Positions 50,601-64,000 of a DNA stretch of 64,000 nt are shown here, one piece after another; position 1 is the first letter of the stretch; each line of letters begins with the position of its first letter. The DNA is from Liolophura sinensis. Lineage: Eukaryota > Mollusca > Polyplacophora > Chitonida > Chitonidae. Where the stretch lies: the NCBI RefSeq assembly GCF_032854445.1, contig NC_088295.1:11703385-11767384 (forward strand). Direction: 5' to 3'. The notes under the pieces are model-generated. The model made no database searches. It was not told the DNA's origin and saw only the letters and a list, made by a program, of their open reading frames with translations. Both the position numbers and the translations under genes were made by a program.

Positions 50601-51257
50601 AAGTGCCTCGCTATCAAAGGCTGGCCAACATCCCCAATCACACTATCACAAACCACAGCTGCATTGTACAAAGCGGATGACAAAAAGAAACCAAAGTTGT
50701 TTTGTTGTATTTCAGCACTTACGAAACACTGTTCATTCCAAACAAACAATGGAGCTTGTTTGTACAAACTGAAACGTGATTGTTTTATAATTCGTGATTG
50801 AAGATGCCAGCGGAAACTGTATGATATGAGTTTTTACAGTACCTCGCATTCGGAGAACACTTTATTCTTCTGCGTCTAAATTCAAGGACTGAATAAAAAG
50901 TATTCTATCGCGGATGCACCTTCAAATTGAAGCTGCACAGATCGTCGCCGCTGCATCTTTGAAAAAATTCATTTATAGGTTTGAAGTGAATTTCCGTGAA
51001 AACGTCCGCAAGTAGCTTACGGAGTTGCCAAGGCTTTTCTGTGGTCAAATTATCGCTTTTAAAACCCATTCAATTCAGTGTGACAGCCATGTGTATACAA
51101 CACCCAAACGTTTTAGTTCTTTCGGCATTGTTAGAACTGAACAAATCTATTTCTTGGATGTAACTTTGGATATGTTATTTCTCGTTTTATACCTGTTTGC
51201 TGTCGTCGCTGCTTTAGCTTTACTCTCGATGTTTAGTCTTTTGTTTATGTACTCAAT
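47614..51257. other. No gene seen
   Basis: Mixed unique sequence. Open frames such as 49727-50035 (minus) and 51025-51297 (plus) have no domain features, and the second ends inside a SINE fragment. Confidence 0.45.
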
Positions 51258-51293
51258 GTGGAGGAAACTCACGACCATCTGCAGGTTGCTGGC
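51258..51293 (-). mobile_element. SINE family A, short internal fragment
   Basis: GTGGAGGAAACTCACGACCA and TCTGCAGGTTGCTGGC form the reverse complement of the family A middle part, with a deletion. Confidence 0.6.
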
Positions 51294-53901
51294 TTAGCCT
51301 TTTGTATTGTATACCTGCATCAATCAGGATTCTGCTCGTGGACAAGGAGTCATCGAGGCTTGGCGACTTAGCATTGTTTTCAAGAAAATGTTTATTAAAT
51401 GTGATGACAACATCGCACTTAGAGTAATTCTAGACCAGTGACGTCTAGTACATTAGAATTACCATCACTGTATTTTTTTTTGGACTGAATTCTGTTAAGC
51501 CACTACTTTTTAAGCATTTATATGAACAATTAAAATAAAACCCTAACTCAGGTAAATTGACGACATCCCTGATTTCATTAGTGTTGTCGCTGCTTTATTT
51601 TTAATCTCCCAGCTGTAGTCCTGGCGGTTCATCTTATTTGGGCCAGTTTGTAATGTAATCATTTCATTCTATGTCACAAGTCAATAATTCGAAAACTATT
51701 GTGTCAAGGGTACCCCGTCAAAAACCCTTCACTCTAAGTTTCTATACTTGGGCAGTTTGTATAATACTCTTATTGACGGGTATGGACCCACTTTCCAGGA
51801 AATGATGCGATCTGTTTCAAATAGTTGTACGTAATTCTTCTTAGCCCAGGGCCATTGGGGCCATATAAGCATTCTTGTTTATTACGTCAACATGGCGCTT
51901 TTATGAACAGCTGCAATCCAAGCGCGATTCCGACAATTACTCAGGGATTACAAGTTTGAATTGGACGTCATGCCTAGAATATCGACTGTTTCCCCTAGCT
52001 GCAACATTGAAAACTGTTGACTACTTCTTTCTTACAAGTTACTATTTATATATTATTTATTACACAGTCCTTTGGGAACTGGTCATTTTGGAGATGGGTT
52101 GGGTCGCCTCTTTACGGATTGGAAGTGATATAGGAATGCCGGACTTCACGTTTAGATTTTTATTGATACATAATATAATTCGGCTGAAATGTACGCAATG
52201 TTACATGTACTATGTTTCACCTACAGTTCAAATCACCAGTTCGCAAACTCGCCCAAACCATGAGGATCAGTGCAGATCTGATATTCATGTCGAAGCGAGT
52301 GTCAACTCAGTGTCGATGCCAATGGTCTATTAACACTTGAGTTCTGAAGAAGTATCAAATAGTCTGGTACCACTGACTGACTAACAAAATGGCGTGACAT
52401 GCAGTGCAGTCATTAATTGTTTAACGGTCTATCATGACTTCATCTGAAGTTAAACAAACAGCAATACAATAACAAACACCTTTCCATACTGGGTGTGATG
52501 GATGCGGATGTCGAGAAGATGACACAGGCATCTGGTCAGGCTAACAATCACGGCCGATTTTCCCATAGCATTATCCACTATGCACATATTCATCCAGTCT
52601 TAATGTCAGTATATAGATGGTAATTATTACACACTGATTTCAGTTTATTTCATTTAAGGATCCTGTAAACGGCATGTACATATCCCCCCTTATGGCTGTG
52701 TGTTATGCAAGGATATCAACCAGTTATTATAAGTTTTACAATGCTAAATAAATACAATGGTATATTCTCTAATAAGTAAATATGGACAGAGTGTCGAGAA
52801 TCTCTGGCAATTAACATTTCCTGGTTTCCTGCATCTACGATGTAGTTCCACATTTTTTTAGCACTAAATATTTGCAATTTTTTGTCTTTGATTTTGGTGT
52901 TAAGTTTTCTCTTTTTTGATGGATGTCATTTTGTACAGCACGGATTGAAATTTACGCCCAGTTAGGTGTGTTTTTTTTATGTTAACTGAAAGATGGTCGA
53001 ATGTACCCACTTAGAACTCGGGTAAAAAGTTCCTGTCAAGTTGAGACCTCCAACGCTTGCTGTGTTTGAGAGAGTTTAGCTGTAAATTTCATCCAACATG
53101 ATAGTGCTTTGAAACTTTTACCAGAAATATCTCACCTATCTGTCAACCACAGAATACAAGAGTGCTTGAGACGCGATTTAGTTACTCCTCAGCGACACTG
53201 AATGTTGGCATGCAAGTAACGGGGCCACCAATTATGGTCTGAGGCCTAATATCTCTTCCTTCTTACTTTTCATCTCCTATGGAGTCTTACTTTTCATTGA
53301 TTTGTACTCGCATTTACGTCAATGTTATAAAGTGTAAAATGGCTCTGTAGCCGGGGAAACTTACGTCGCATTTCAGCTGAAGGTCCCCAAGCCTAGGTTC
53401 CACAAAGCTAGTGTTTATTTAAATTAAAACTGGAGATGACACGCATATTGCCAGACCAAATGAGTTAGAACTGGGAACACGTAACATATATTCCCAAGTC
53501 TATGACATGCAATTTGGATCTTAGAGTCTATAAACTGCTGATTATATCGAAGTTTTAAGTTTACACTGAAATAAAAATTCGCTTTGTGGAATAGGGCTCT
53601 GGGCCCAGTTGTTCGAAAGTAAATTAGCTATTACTGCTATTAAGTCATTTTTATATGTAAATTTTTAGCAAACATCAAAAGCCGATGGACTTTTTCAAAG
53701 TCAAAGTATAAGAGCAGCAGTTTTAGTTCATATTTAATATAATGTCACACATTTTTTAGGCTAAGTACAAAACTGAAGACTTGGCCTAAAGTTAAATCTG
53801 GTATTAAGTCTTAAACCACTTTTGAACAATCGGGTCCAGTTCTGCACGTTCTCTCTGCCCTTTAGACCCGACCTCCATTTTATATGTGAAAACTTGTTTT
53901 T
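51294..53901. other. No gene seen
   Basis: It includes a 152-codon plus-strand frame (51875-52333) rich in Tyr, Ile and Leu. Its length is not exceptional for AT-rich DNA of this size and no motif is recognised. Confidence 0.45.
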
Positions 53902-53954
53902 TTACGCCGTGCTCAAGAATATTTCACTTATACGACGGCGGCCAGCATTATGGC
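53902..53954 (-). mobile_element. SINE family A, 3' fragment
   Basis: Reverse complement of the family A 3' body: TTTACGCCGTGCTCAAGAAT, then ATTTCACTTATACGACGGCG and GCCAGCATTATGG. The tail and the rest are missing. Confidence 0.8.
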
Positions 53955-56900
53955 AAGTGAAAAAAATAAATAGCTAAAATTTGATACATCGGTAAGTATA
54001 CATTATGTCTAATAGTTTTTTGACTGAATGAAAACATATACAACATTTCAGAAAAGAAATCATTTAGTAGTTCCCTACTCATGTCGACTTGTTGGAAATA
54101 ATTTGGGGGGGGAGGGGAGCTGGGAAGACAATAAGAGGTTGGTCGAACTATCTAGAAATTTGTGCATGTCTTCCATAGGTTTGCAGTTCTCACATATTTA
54201 GGTAACATTGCTTAAATAAAATTGTGTCCTTGAAACCAGCTGAATCTTGATAGGTGTAAGCACTAAGTGTTTTTGATTCCCTGAGTAGTAAAATGTCGCA
54301 AGTTTGTCATCGTGTTACGAATCAATCGATCAGGCGCTTTATAACACTACGCTCTTATAGACAGAACAAACTTGACAGATATAGAAAAATTCACCCTCAC
54401 ATGTGGATGCCATCATTTTATTTTATTCTTTGAATCATGTCTGGTCTGTCACGTCACATCCGGGAATTAGCCAGGGATCACAGGTCAGAAGCAGAAGCCT
54501 CCTTAAGACACGTGATCTAAAGGGAAGAACGAGCCGGCGGCCACGTGTTTCAATAAGCAGTCTGAATGGTCTTCAGTCTCTCCCGAGTTAAGTCCAGATC
54601 AATGATCTTCAAGATTAATTACCGCTCTCTTCAATATATCGATCTTCAGGCAGCCCCAATCCCCTCATAACGCGAATGACATTCGTGACTTTCTCCTAGT
54701 TATATTTGTTTAAAATAATGCCAGTTGCATACAGAGGGAAACCAGGCCAACAATAACTAACGACGTCGAACAAACAATGGTAGTTTTACACAACATGTAT
54801 GGAGTAATGATAAATGATCGAAGTAATTACCTTTTTAAACAGCCCGTAAATCATGGAATGGGCCAGGGGAAGGGAGCATTTCTAGTTTCCATAGTAACTG
54901 ATTGCTGCAGGGTGTTGTTAGGGACTCACGAGAAGGACCAATACCTGGCCACGTGACTCGTCCGCCTTTTTTCCATTAATCGAGAAGACTGTGGGTTGAT
55001 TGGGATGAAGTCGGCAGGTATTAGCGTCCTATCATCCAATAGACGTCAAGCCTGTGAGCCGTCCTAAGAGCAAGCCCCGTTGACAATTAGAGACATACCC
55101 AACGGATTAGAAAGTCGAGCGTCTGAGGCAAATGAAAAGACAGATTACCTTTAGCTGTGGAGAGATTTAAACCGACTGATTGGGTGACTTCTCGGGCGGG
55201 GTAGTGTTTATCTCGGAAGAACAACAACAGACGGGCAGAGATTCACAGTTCGTAAACTGATTCCTCTACAACTATATTTCAATGAACTCTTCCACACAAC
55301 TGTGTCACCGTATACCTGACGGCCATATAAGGAATTACTGAACTCTTATTACTCGTTTTCATGTGCAACACACGATTATTGCATGTAAGTCGAAGAGAAC
55401 TCGGATTTGTTGTCGATCGATTGGTTGCGTGTTTTAGGCATATATTTGGTTGTATTCTCGCATTTTTTTTATCCTACCCAGGTTATTTAATTGCTAGTCT
55501 GTCAGCACAACAACATGCATACATCCTGAAGTTCTACCTTTTTTCAACAAGCGAAGTAAACAGAATGATTGTTCTGATGAATTTCGCCTGTTGAGTTTAC
55601 ACATTGTCGCAAGTATAGTTTTACAAAAAAAAGGTCTAATCGCCAGGTATCACTTTATGCCATCATTTCTCTTAAAGAAAAAGTTTCTTATCTGAGAGAA
55701 ACTCATGATTTAGTTTTGTAACCACGAAATTACCCACTACAGCATAAGTTCAGATAAGAAGGGCTGAGTTCTGACTGTCTCTGGTTGTTGCTCGTTAAGT
55801 TTATGTCACACCTGCAAGTCACACATCAGACAAAATAGCACAGCGAGGTTAATTAGAAATCAACCAACACCAGTTTTACACAGTATCAACGGAAGTTTCT
55901 GACTGACCCAGGAGACGCACAAGATATCAGTTACAGTATATATACACTGAACATTAACACAAACTGAGGACAGTCTGGCGGTCCCTTATGACTGGACAAG
56001 AATCATATCAGCGTTTAAGAGATTTCCCAGAATTACCCTCAACTAATCATTTACGGCTATTTGGGCGTAAATTTATATACTGATCGCAAAGTTTGTTATG
56101 TGGTGTTACACAACATCGGAATAGTCAACGTTCATAGATACAATTTCAAGATTGAAAAAGCTGGCTAAATCTTGAGTACAGTTGCTGTGAGGTGATGTCC
56201 AGCAAACACGGCTATCAGGGAAGTCGTGCACAGTGAAATCACAGGTTGTCTCCGTGGCTGTATAGTTATTAACTCCCCCTCACCACTGGGTTCCTGTCCC
56301 AGAAACACTGCTATTATCGGAGATTCTCTGAATCCACAGCCCGGGATAATTGGTGGGACGGGACAAAACGACGGCTTACAAATCGCCCGGAGCGAGCCTA
56401 ACTCAACGCTATCGGATTCATCGCTGTCGACTGTAAGTCCACCCAGATATGGTACATATCCGTAAATAGTCAGGTGATGTATGGTACCAATGTTCCTGAT
56501 GAAGAAAGCAATGCAAACAAAGAGCACATTGGCCACAACTGCTGAACTAGTACGGCCAAAATGACGTTACTACCTAATCGAGCTACCAATGATGGGTTGT
56601 CAACTACCGGGAAGTATACAGATACGGGAGATGAAGCGATCACTGCCACGAGTCGCCATCCTATAATGGCAGCGCTTTAGAGATCGAATCGAGATCTGGT
56701 CGCTCCAGGGGTTTCTTGTGATGTTAGAGGTTTCAGAAATCAGCGCTGAGATACATCGTATTTTTCCTGGAATCAAATACGTGAAAAAGTAAATTAGTAC
56801 TTATAAATGTACAATAATTGTTCACAAACTATTTCTCCTCAAAATCCCATAATGCCAAGGCAACTTTGGAGGATGTATTTCATCATAAAGATCCTAGATG

Positions 56901-59900
56901 ACAAAAACTGTAAATACATTTACAGACGGGTCTACATTCAACACATCCCTGAGCATATTGAACATTTATATTATGAAATACTTACTGAAGAAAACATGTT
57001 TGTTTACAGCTGTCATTGGTGTTTCACGTTTCATTTGGCGTTCATGATATGAAAGTGTTCTTGTCCATCGTTGCAAAACACGAAATAGACAACACTGTAT
57101 TACCAAGACCCTGACTAACTTTGCTGGGTAGATATGACCAGGACGGTAGCAGCAAATCGAGCAATAAACACATTCAGTTTGGCTATTGGGTCTCGACTCG
57201 AACACACGACGTTCTTCACCAGCACACAATTGGCCGTAAATGATTTGCACCTGAACACATAATATTTTAAAACAGAGGACAATAATTGTAACAAATAATT
57301 ATTGAGAAAGCTATTTGTAATTTTTCACCTGATATATACAACGTCAAACGTCGTACCACCTATTCAGATTTACCCAAACCAGATCCCTCAAGCCAATCAG
57401 AGTCACATTGTATTCTGTAAATGAATTTCAAAGACATATAACACTTATTTCGTAGAAAAACGCATCGTCGTTCAGGACAATAACTGCAAGTGTCAGGAAA
57501 TAGATTTACCTGTTCCAAGAAGATTCGAACTTCGAAAGATCTGTCGTTTATATCCACACTTCTATAATACGGTTTCTTACAAATTGCATGTATTCTGCGA
57601 AGATGATTTTCCCCTTGAGTTATCTAAGAAATGAATAGGCGCTAGCGAAATGGTTCACAATTAGTTTGTCTACATCTCACAATGTTTTCAGTCACATGTA
57701 CTGAACTGGATTCAACAATTTACAAGTCTATATCTCTAGTAGCTTCCAACATTGCTGATTAATATACTCGGTCAGCCACAATTATAATAAAAAAAATCCT
57801 ATCTCAGAAAAAGTTTAGTAATCTCGACATGCATTTGGTTACACTATCAAATTGTAAGAGCAGCTATGCCGGAAATGTTTATGACATCAAATGTTTTCCA
57901 TTTCAGATATATACTTTAGGACCAACATTTACCATTTCATGGATACACGTAAGAAGTGTCGAAATAAAGTAATCCCTAGCAAACAAACAAAAAAAATAAG
58001 TATTAAAAAAATCGTCATACATGCATATCTGAATTGTCCACTGTACGCAGTGGAATCAAGAAATAGTGGGAACTTCCTTACCGCACTGATACCGGAACAC
58101 AATATCCGACGTTCTGTTATGCGTCACATATTCACGCTGAGCGGTATCATACAGTGGGTATATTTTTCCTAGATATATTGACAGACAGATGGTAAGTGTA
58201 ATCATGGCATATGACAGCCATATTTATACGAGCATGCGCGAGGTATTGTGTGCCTGCAGTTTGTATATGGACAGAGATGGTGGCAAGGGATAGCAGATAA
58301 AGCTCTCTTACGGAGAGTTCGCTCTGTGGCAAGCTTTGTTAACGTTACCGACTCGTTTTACAAACTGACTTCAAAGACGGAATGATAAAAATCTCAGTAG
58401 CTGCACTGTGGTGTCACACAGAACAGTGTGTTTATCGCTGTGTTAAGTCGGTGGATTATTGTTCACGGTAACACTATGAATGGCAAGTGCACTGATTACA
58501 GACCTGTCGAGTATTCCCATGCTGTGACCGTCATAAAACAGCAGATATATAAAGAAAACATCACAAAAGATCCCATCCCCTAAAATACGGCGACATTCCT
58601 ATACGTGGAAAGGCGTACATGACTTCGCATTGAAGACCTACGATAAATAGTGTATGTGTCTATAACTGTCATGCTTAACTTTACATTCTCTCTAAGACAC
58701 CAAATCGGCAAACAGGCACCCAGTGGGTAAATAACCATGCCTATAGGCAGCAGGAGAGCCGTTGTTGTGCACCAGTCTGGATTCTGTACAAAGTATATGC
58801 ACCAGGTTAATAAACCTTATTATCTGTACGCTGAAGCTTTCATATCCATTGTGTGTATACAGTATATAATTGCAAAGAAAATGTATAATTGTCAAAAATC
58901 TACCACATGCTGTGTAGTGTGCGGACAATAAGTATTTTTAATGCTTTGCTGGTATATGAAAAACGATATTTTCAAATACACACGAAAGACAGATACCTAA
59001 ATACCAATGAAGCGTTTCTTCAAACCACAATTTGGCATACTCTTCATATATCAAAATCTAAAAATTAAATTTCAAGTTGTGTTTTTAATTACTTGTTTGC
59101 ACTAAGGCCTATACAGCCTGTTGTATGAGATTTTCACGAGCGAATGTATAGCTTAATCCTGTACAGCACAAAGCATCAATTTAATAGTACAGTGGGCAAC
59201 AAGAGTTCATGCTGAATTATGACCGATATGCAACTGCGTCTGTTAAGCGACTCAAATAACCAAACAATAATATGTCGGGCGGAAAAACTATCTAACAAAC
59301 AGTGATTCTGTTTTGATTGAACAAAGGTGCGAAAAGTGGGCAAAAGTGAAATAAAAGTAACGTATATTAAGTGGTATATTTCAGCAGAAGCAGATTGGAA
59401 GGACAACAAACGGGCAAACCTTATATAGCGGCGTGTACACACAATGTCTTGAGTAGGTTTGTAAAGGCGAAGTTTATATCGGTCTTTATCTCTAAATTTC
59501 CAATGGACAAGAACTGGTCATCACAGTGGATGCATTACCCTGTGACAAATTGCCCATGGGACCAGTGACCTTAAGGAAAGCTCTCGGGTACCTGACAATC
59601 GGGAAGTAATATTGAGACACTGTCACGGATTACATTACTTGCGCCAAATATTTCGTTCTAAACCCCAGTTTTTATGTCGGCAAAGCTTCACATGCTTAAA
59701 CTTTGATCAGGCTAATTTCACCCACCTCTGGTAATATGTCCGTGGGCTGAGCATCAAATGGGTTTTTGATATTTCGTCCAAAAAAAAAAAAAAGAGAAAA
59801 AAAAAGGAAACCTGTGCTGTTCGCGTGGAACATGTCGCTGTTCGCACACTCAGGTATATAGACAGCCAGGCCTCGATGGTGGCCTATCCAACAGGGACGC

Positions 59901-60997
59901 GTTCTGGAACAGGTAACGTGGCTGATTCCTCGGCCGTAACCAATGGCCGGAGGCAGGACACCTTTGTGGATGGTAATCTGGAGATTATATATAATGCCTT
60001 TGTTTAGCACTGTTTACAAAAGCTCACCTATACTGGTCCGTGTAGATTATTGGCGCGTAAATGCCTCCACCGATAATCATCTGGCGCAACATCTTTGGCG
60101 CCATTCACATAAATCTGTTATCAGAAGATCAACTGTAATATGGAGAAAACCCTGTGGATATACAAAGGTTTTCAGTCTGCCGCACGGAATATAGCGCCAA
60201 CAATCAAAAGCAAGCTCATAAACAAATGGACCGCATTTGATGTCGCACGGGTATATCTCAGTAAAAAGCATTAAACAAATTTTAATCTTCACTACTGGAG
60301 TTGTCCCCAAGTGTAGAAAGTACATCCAAGGACGTATTCTTTGTGGACAGTATTCTGTAAAATAATTAGTTTTATATAAAAGCTTTTTTGCAATCTGTTC
60401 AAATAACTGAAATCTGTAAGATTAGGTAATGCGTTATAATCCCTGATAGCTTACAAACTACTGTTTGTAGACATTAACATCCACTTTGATATCGAATGAG
60501 TGGTCAGCGTAATTAGTTCAATTATACTGTTCTCAACAATTGCTGGATTTAAGACTCAAGAGAGTCAATGTCAGTATATAGATGACACCCGGAACTGAAC
60601 AGGGTACGCCAGTACATCGACGAAAGGGAAGGCAGCGCTATTTCTTTTTAAATATCAAAGGAGAATAATTCGGGTTTTTGTTTTAAGTTGTCTTTTTCGC
60701 ACGACTTTCAAACCCGGTATGAGGCGGAAATCTATAGACATAGCGGCTTGAGTTAAGATGTATGTTACCAAAATCAATGTGCGCGGCTTGGCTTCAGATC
60801 TATAGTTTATAATCTCATTCCGTGGTAAACAATCACTGCAATGCATGTGACATGTATTAGAAGTGTATTACGAAGGTTTACTTAAACATGCCCACACTCC
60901 AAAACATGTGAAATGATATATGAACAACACCGTATAGCAAAATAAGTTCCCAAGTGTAAATGTTTCGAGTAAATTTCCTATTTATCAAAGTGTTACA
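53955..60997. other. No gene recognised
   Basis: Unique sequence. CACGTG E-boxes lie near 54542 and 54953. A somewhat GC-rich patch at 56190-56440 has open frames on both strands and a donor-like ACTGTAAGT on the plus strand near 56430, but no convincing acceptor or protein match. A poly-A tract with one G lies at 59780-59806. Confidence 0.4.
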
Positions 60998-61088
60998 GCT
61001 AGGTGCATTCCTTCCGGCTAGGTGCATTCCATACGGCTAGGTGCATTCCATACGGCTAGGTGCATTCCATACGGCTAGGTGCATTCCA
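60998..61088. repeat. 19-bp tandem repeat, five copies
   Basis: GCTAGGTGCATTCCATACG repeats at 60998, 61017, 61036, 61055 and 61074. The first copy has TTC for ATA, and the last breaks down after CATTCC. The near identity suggests a young array. Confidence 0.95.
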
Positions 61089-64000
61089 AACCATATATGC
61101 AAAATAGAAATTCATATCACAACTTGGAATGTTTATCAGAGTTAGTTTTTAATATGAAATTTGAAACTTTTACTATGGCTCAAGACAGCTAATACCATTG
61201 CCTACCTATTATATCAGCAAGACTTCCTTCTATTAGCATGTAACATACCAAGAGAAAATTGTGAACTTCTAAACTGATTTGTCTGTTAGATTTGTCGTGT
61301 ACAAATATGGTTTAACAAAAGGGAGTTTTCCAGTCATTTCTGTGATAGTTAGCAGGTTACCATGGTAACCAATACACGCAATTGTCTCCATCTGCTGCAT
61401 GATAGGAATTCCTCTTAATATGATGATAGTAAGAATATAAACGTGTATTTTACATCCAAGAACACATGTCGTATCTCGTTCTGTTATAAATTATGCCAAA
61501 TGTGCTCTGCCCTGTCATCACAAAGCTTTTTCGCTCGCACTTACGTTGCATGTCAACATTTCTTACATGTAAAGTGTAAAATGCATATTCTTGTAAACCT
61601 GTGAAGCTTTTCAGGAATTTAGCTGAAAACAACTTTAAATAATTTAAAAAGAAGGAATTTAACCAATTCTGTTTTTTTATGAATTGTCATTTTATCTTTT
61701 TTTAAATTCAGTTTAAGGCACAAGCAGTTTCATCAATAGCCGCGACTAACTCTATGCTTTTGATACCTTATATTAGAATATTTCTATGTGATCTGTATGG
61801 TCGTGGGGTTTTAGTGCACTGTTATACAGGTAAAATATAACACGATCGCGGATTGATGAAACATGTGCCAAACCGCTGCATGTTTTTCTGCCTCCATGTA
61901 GGGTTTCTGCACAAAGTCAGATCCCAGCGGCTATTGCTGACACTACCCAGGATTACAGTTTGTCATCTTGTGTTCAAAATCCCCGAAGGTATAGGTACGA
62001 TTTCACGGAGCAGTTGACCATTCACAACACGAAGAGTTAGCTAGTGAGCCCATCACCTAATTGTCTGATTGATGACTTTGTTGTAACAGTGACCGCCGGG
62101 TCTTCAGCTGGCAGGGGGTCATTCAGTGTATCTAACCGCACACATTTATAACGTTCTACTCTCCAGCAATTACCACATGATCATTGTCTCCATCTGACCA
62201 ACGAATGAATCAGCGGTCATTGTTTTTTTCGACATTTCGAGAATTTTGATAATACGCTTGATTAAAACATCAATTGCTATGCTATGAAAATATAACGAAA
62301 TAAGAATTGGAACGTCCACGAATAATATATACAGTGAGACTTTTCATCACGGCTTGTGGAACGGGTCTTAAAAAAATCAATCAGTCGATGAATCAATCAA
62401 TCGATAAATAAGCTACAATGTATCTTCCTAATGCTTTATGCATGTGTATTAACAAATAAATGGGCAAACGAAAATGACCAACTACGGATAACCAAATGAC
62501 CAACTACGGATATGGATAACTCGTATCTATATAGAAAATGACATAACAAGGCACTAAGAATTCCAGCTTTAAATCCTTGTCTTACTGAGGCCATCTACAG
62601 TACATGTATGTTTATATGTATGCTTCAGATATGTTGAGATTGAATCTCTAAAGAAATACATGCAGCTTACACCGTTTTATAACACATCAAATTTTTCTTT
62701 CAATGTATAATATCTTGTATTATTTTGTTTTAAATGACGGAACAGCAATAAAAGTTTTTAGCATTTCTGCCTCTTAGACTGTGGCTTGCGGATTGTGTCA
62801 GTGGGTAAAATCGTTACTTAATCATTGTGACCTATACCAGAGCACATAAAAGCAGGCCGTGTCGTCAGTGCTGTACAGGTTGACCACCACTAATTTCGGC
62901 TTTGTCTCGTTTAGTCGACTCATCAGAGCTAACACAATACTAGAAATGCCTGCGGCGAACTGACTTTGAAGTTTTCTTGTTTGAATGTTGACATGCAAAA
63001 AAACAGAGAAGAGGTGCGGAAGGTTCAAAGCTGCTCAGCGGTGATCATCCCGACCATGTCATCATGAACATTATCAGGCACTTACAAGATCAGCTTTGGA
63101 CAACAGTTCGGCAACTCGAAAAAACAGTATCAAAACATCACCCTCTCTAAAGCTGTCAGCCACTGTCTATGCGCTCTAAATTGATGGCATTTTTTTCAAA
63201 GATAAACAAGACATTAAAAGCTAGAATGTAATAATAACAGAAACCAGCGTCACTATAAGTACAGGTGTCAAGAACGGCGAAAGAGGGAGGTTGACCAGGG
63301 AAAGTAGTCCCGGTGCAAAACCGGTGACGCGGTAAAGTTGTACAGTACCCGTACATGTATCTTCAAACCATGCCCATCAATTATATGGTATGATTACGAC
63401 AGTCACTACGTACCAGTAGTCGTCCTACAGCCCCATTGCTTACACGAGAGAAGTACGCGGCGAAATAAGCCTCACTGATACAATAGTTTAAGTGACCAGG
63501 AAAGATTTCATTTGTCAAATATTTATACAGTGTATTTTTGACTATAGTGTCTATATTCTGCTGTCTGTAAAATCAGTCATACTCACTACCAAAATTGCCT
63601 TTAGTCAGTGTCACGTAAATAAAAGCGAACTGTGTGCATGGAGAACTGAATGATTTATCGATTGGTTGATTGATAGTGTATGATCTAGAGATAGCTACAA
63701 AGGGCAGGTCGTTGTTACTTTGGAATAGTTCAGATACATTGGCTCTTTTTCAGCTGTGGTGCGAATCTACTTGCCCAATGCAAAACTTTCCTGTTCATTA
63801 ATCAGATCGTGATTTGGCAGGGACTTTATACCTATTAGCATAAACCACCTTGTCCTGGGGCTATTGCTAGGGGCAAGCGAAGTCAGGAAGAAAAAGTAGC
63901 GAAGCGGACTAGCGTCTACCACGACACCCACATTTAACAGCGTACACTGACATACGAGCTATATGGCAGTTGACCACAGATCTATATGCAGTCGGATAGG
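61089..64000. other. No gene seen
   Basis: AT-rich unique sequence. A 19-bp phrase, AAATGACCAACTACGGATA, is repeated directly at 62472 and 62494. Short open frames have no features. Confidence 0.45.

Noticed and set aside
51875-52333. 152-codon plus-strand open frame
   Set aside because: Not exceptional for six frames of a 64-kb AT-rich sequence. No domain, no splice context and no recognisable motif.
56165-56536. 123-codon minus-strand frame overlapping a 79-codon plus-strand frame, with a donor-like ACTGTAAGT
   Set aside because: Neither product is recognised, the plus-strand frame starts with GTG, and no good acceptor precedes it.
52605-60585. Shared 18-mer AATGTCAGTATATAGATG at about 52605 and 60568
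   Set aside because: No similarity beyond the 18 bases. Coincidence is plausible in AT-rich DNA.

Overview
The window looks like nuclear DNA of an animal: AT-rich, with no long open frames outside tandem repeats, many micro- and minisatellites, tRNA-derived SINE copies ending in AATAAATAAAT or (ACTC)n, and spliced coding sequence. The protein fragment and the SINE sequences suggest a lophotrochozoan, most likely a mollusc. That placement is inference, since no species marker is present.

The only gene I can support is the 5' end of a TCF/LEF (pangolin-type) Wnt transcription factor on the minus strand. Exon 1 (18272-18415) encodes the N-terminal beta-catenin-binding segment, including an Asp at position 16 and a KDEG motif. 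It ends in a consensus donor. A 139-bp intron and a short in-phase exon 2 (18063-18132) follow. The rest of the gene (HMG box, C-clamp) was not found, so positions 1-18062 are best read as part of a large second intron. A CCAAT box, a short upstream ORF and a CpG-bearing leader lie just upstream of the start codon.

From 18416 to 64000 I see no recognisable coding exon. This upstream flank is unusual for its TCF recognition sites. By eye the window has 15 exact SCTTTGATS sites against about 2 expected from base composition. Thirteen of them lie between 18.2 and 42.7 kb. Two sit inside the 139-bp first intron, and two compact groups (19344-19380 and 33799-33829) combine these sites with exact GCCGCCR 'Helper' motifs, the sequence read by the C-clamp of invertebrate TCFs. 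The locus therefore looks like a candidate autoregulatory Wnt/TCF landscape.

Repeats by region: a 53-bp array (3.6-4.0 kb) and an 83-bp array (5.6-6.3 kb) in intron 2; AT microsatellites at 4.3, 22.2 and 25.2 kb; a degenerate ~50-bp array at 29.6-29.9 kb; a ~30-bp/80-bp higher-order array (37.25-38.37 kb) separated by a SINE from a 46-bp array (38.7-39.26 kb); a 42-bp array with a 319-codon open frame (41.2-42.5 kb); a SINE cluster at 45.4-47.6 kb; and a 19-bp array at 61.0 kb. Two SINE families occur, called A and B here.
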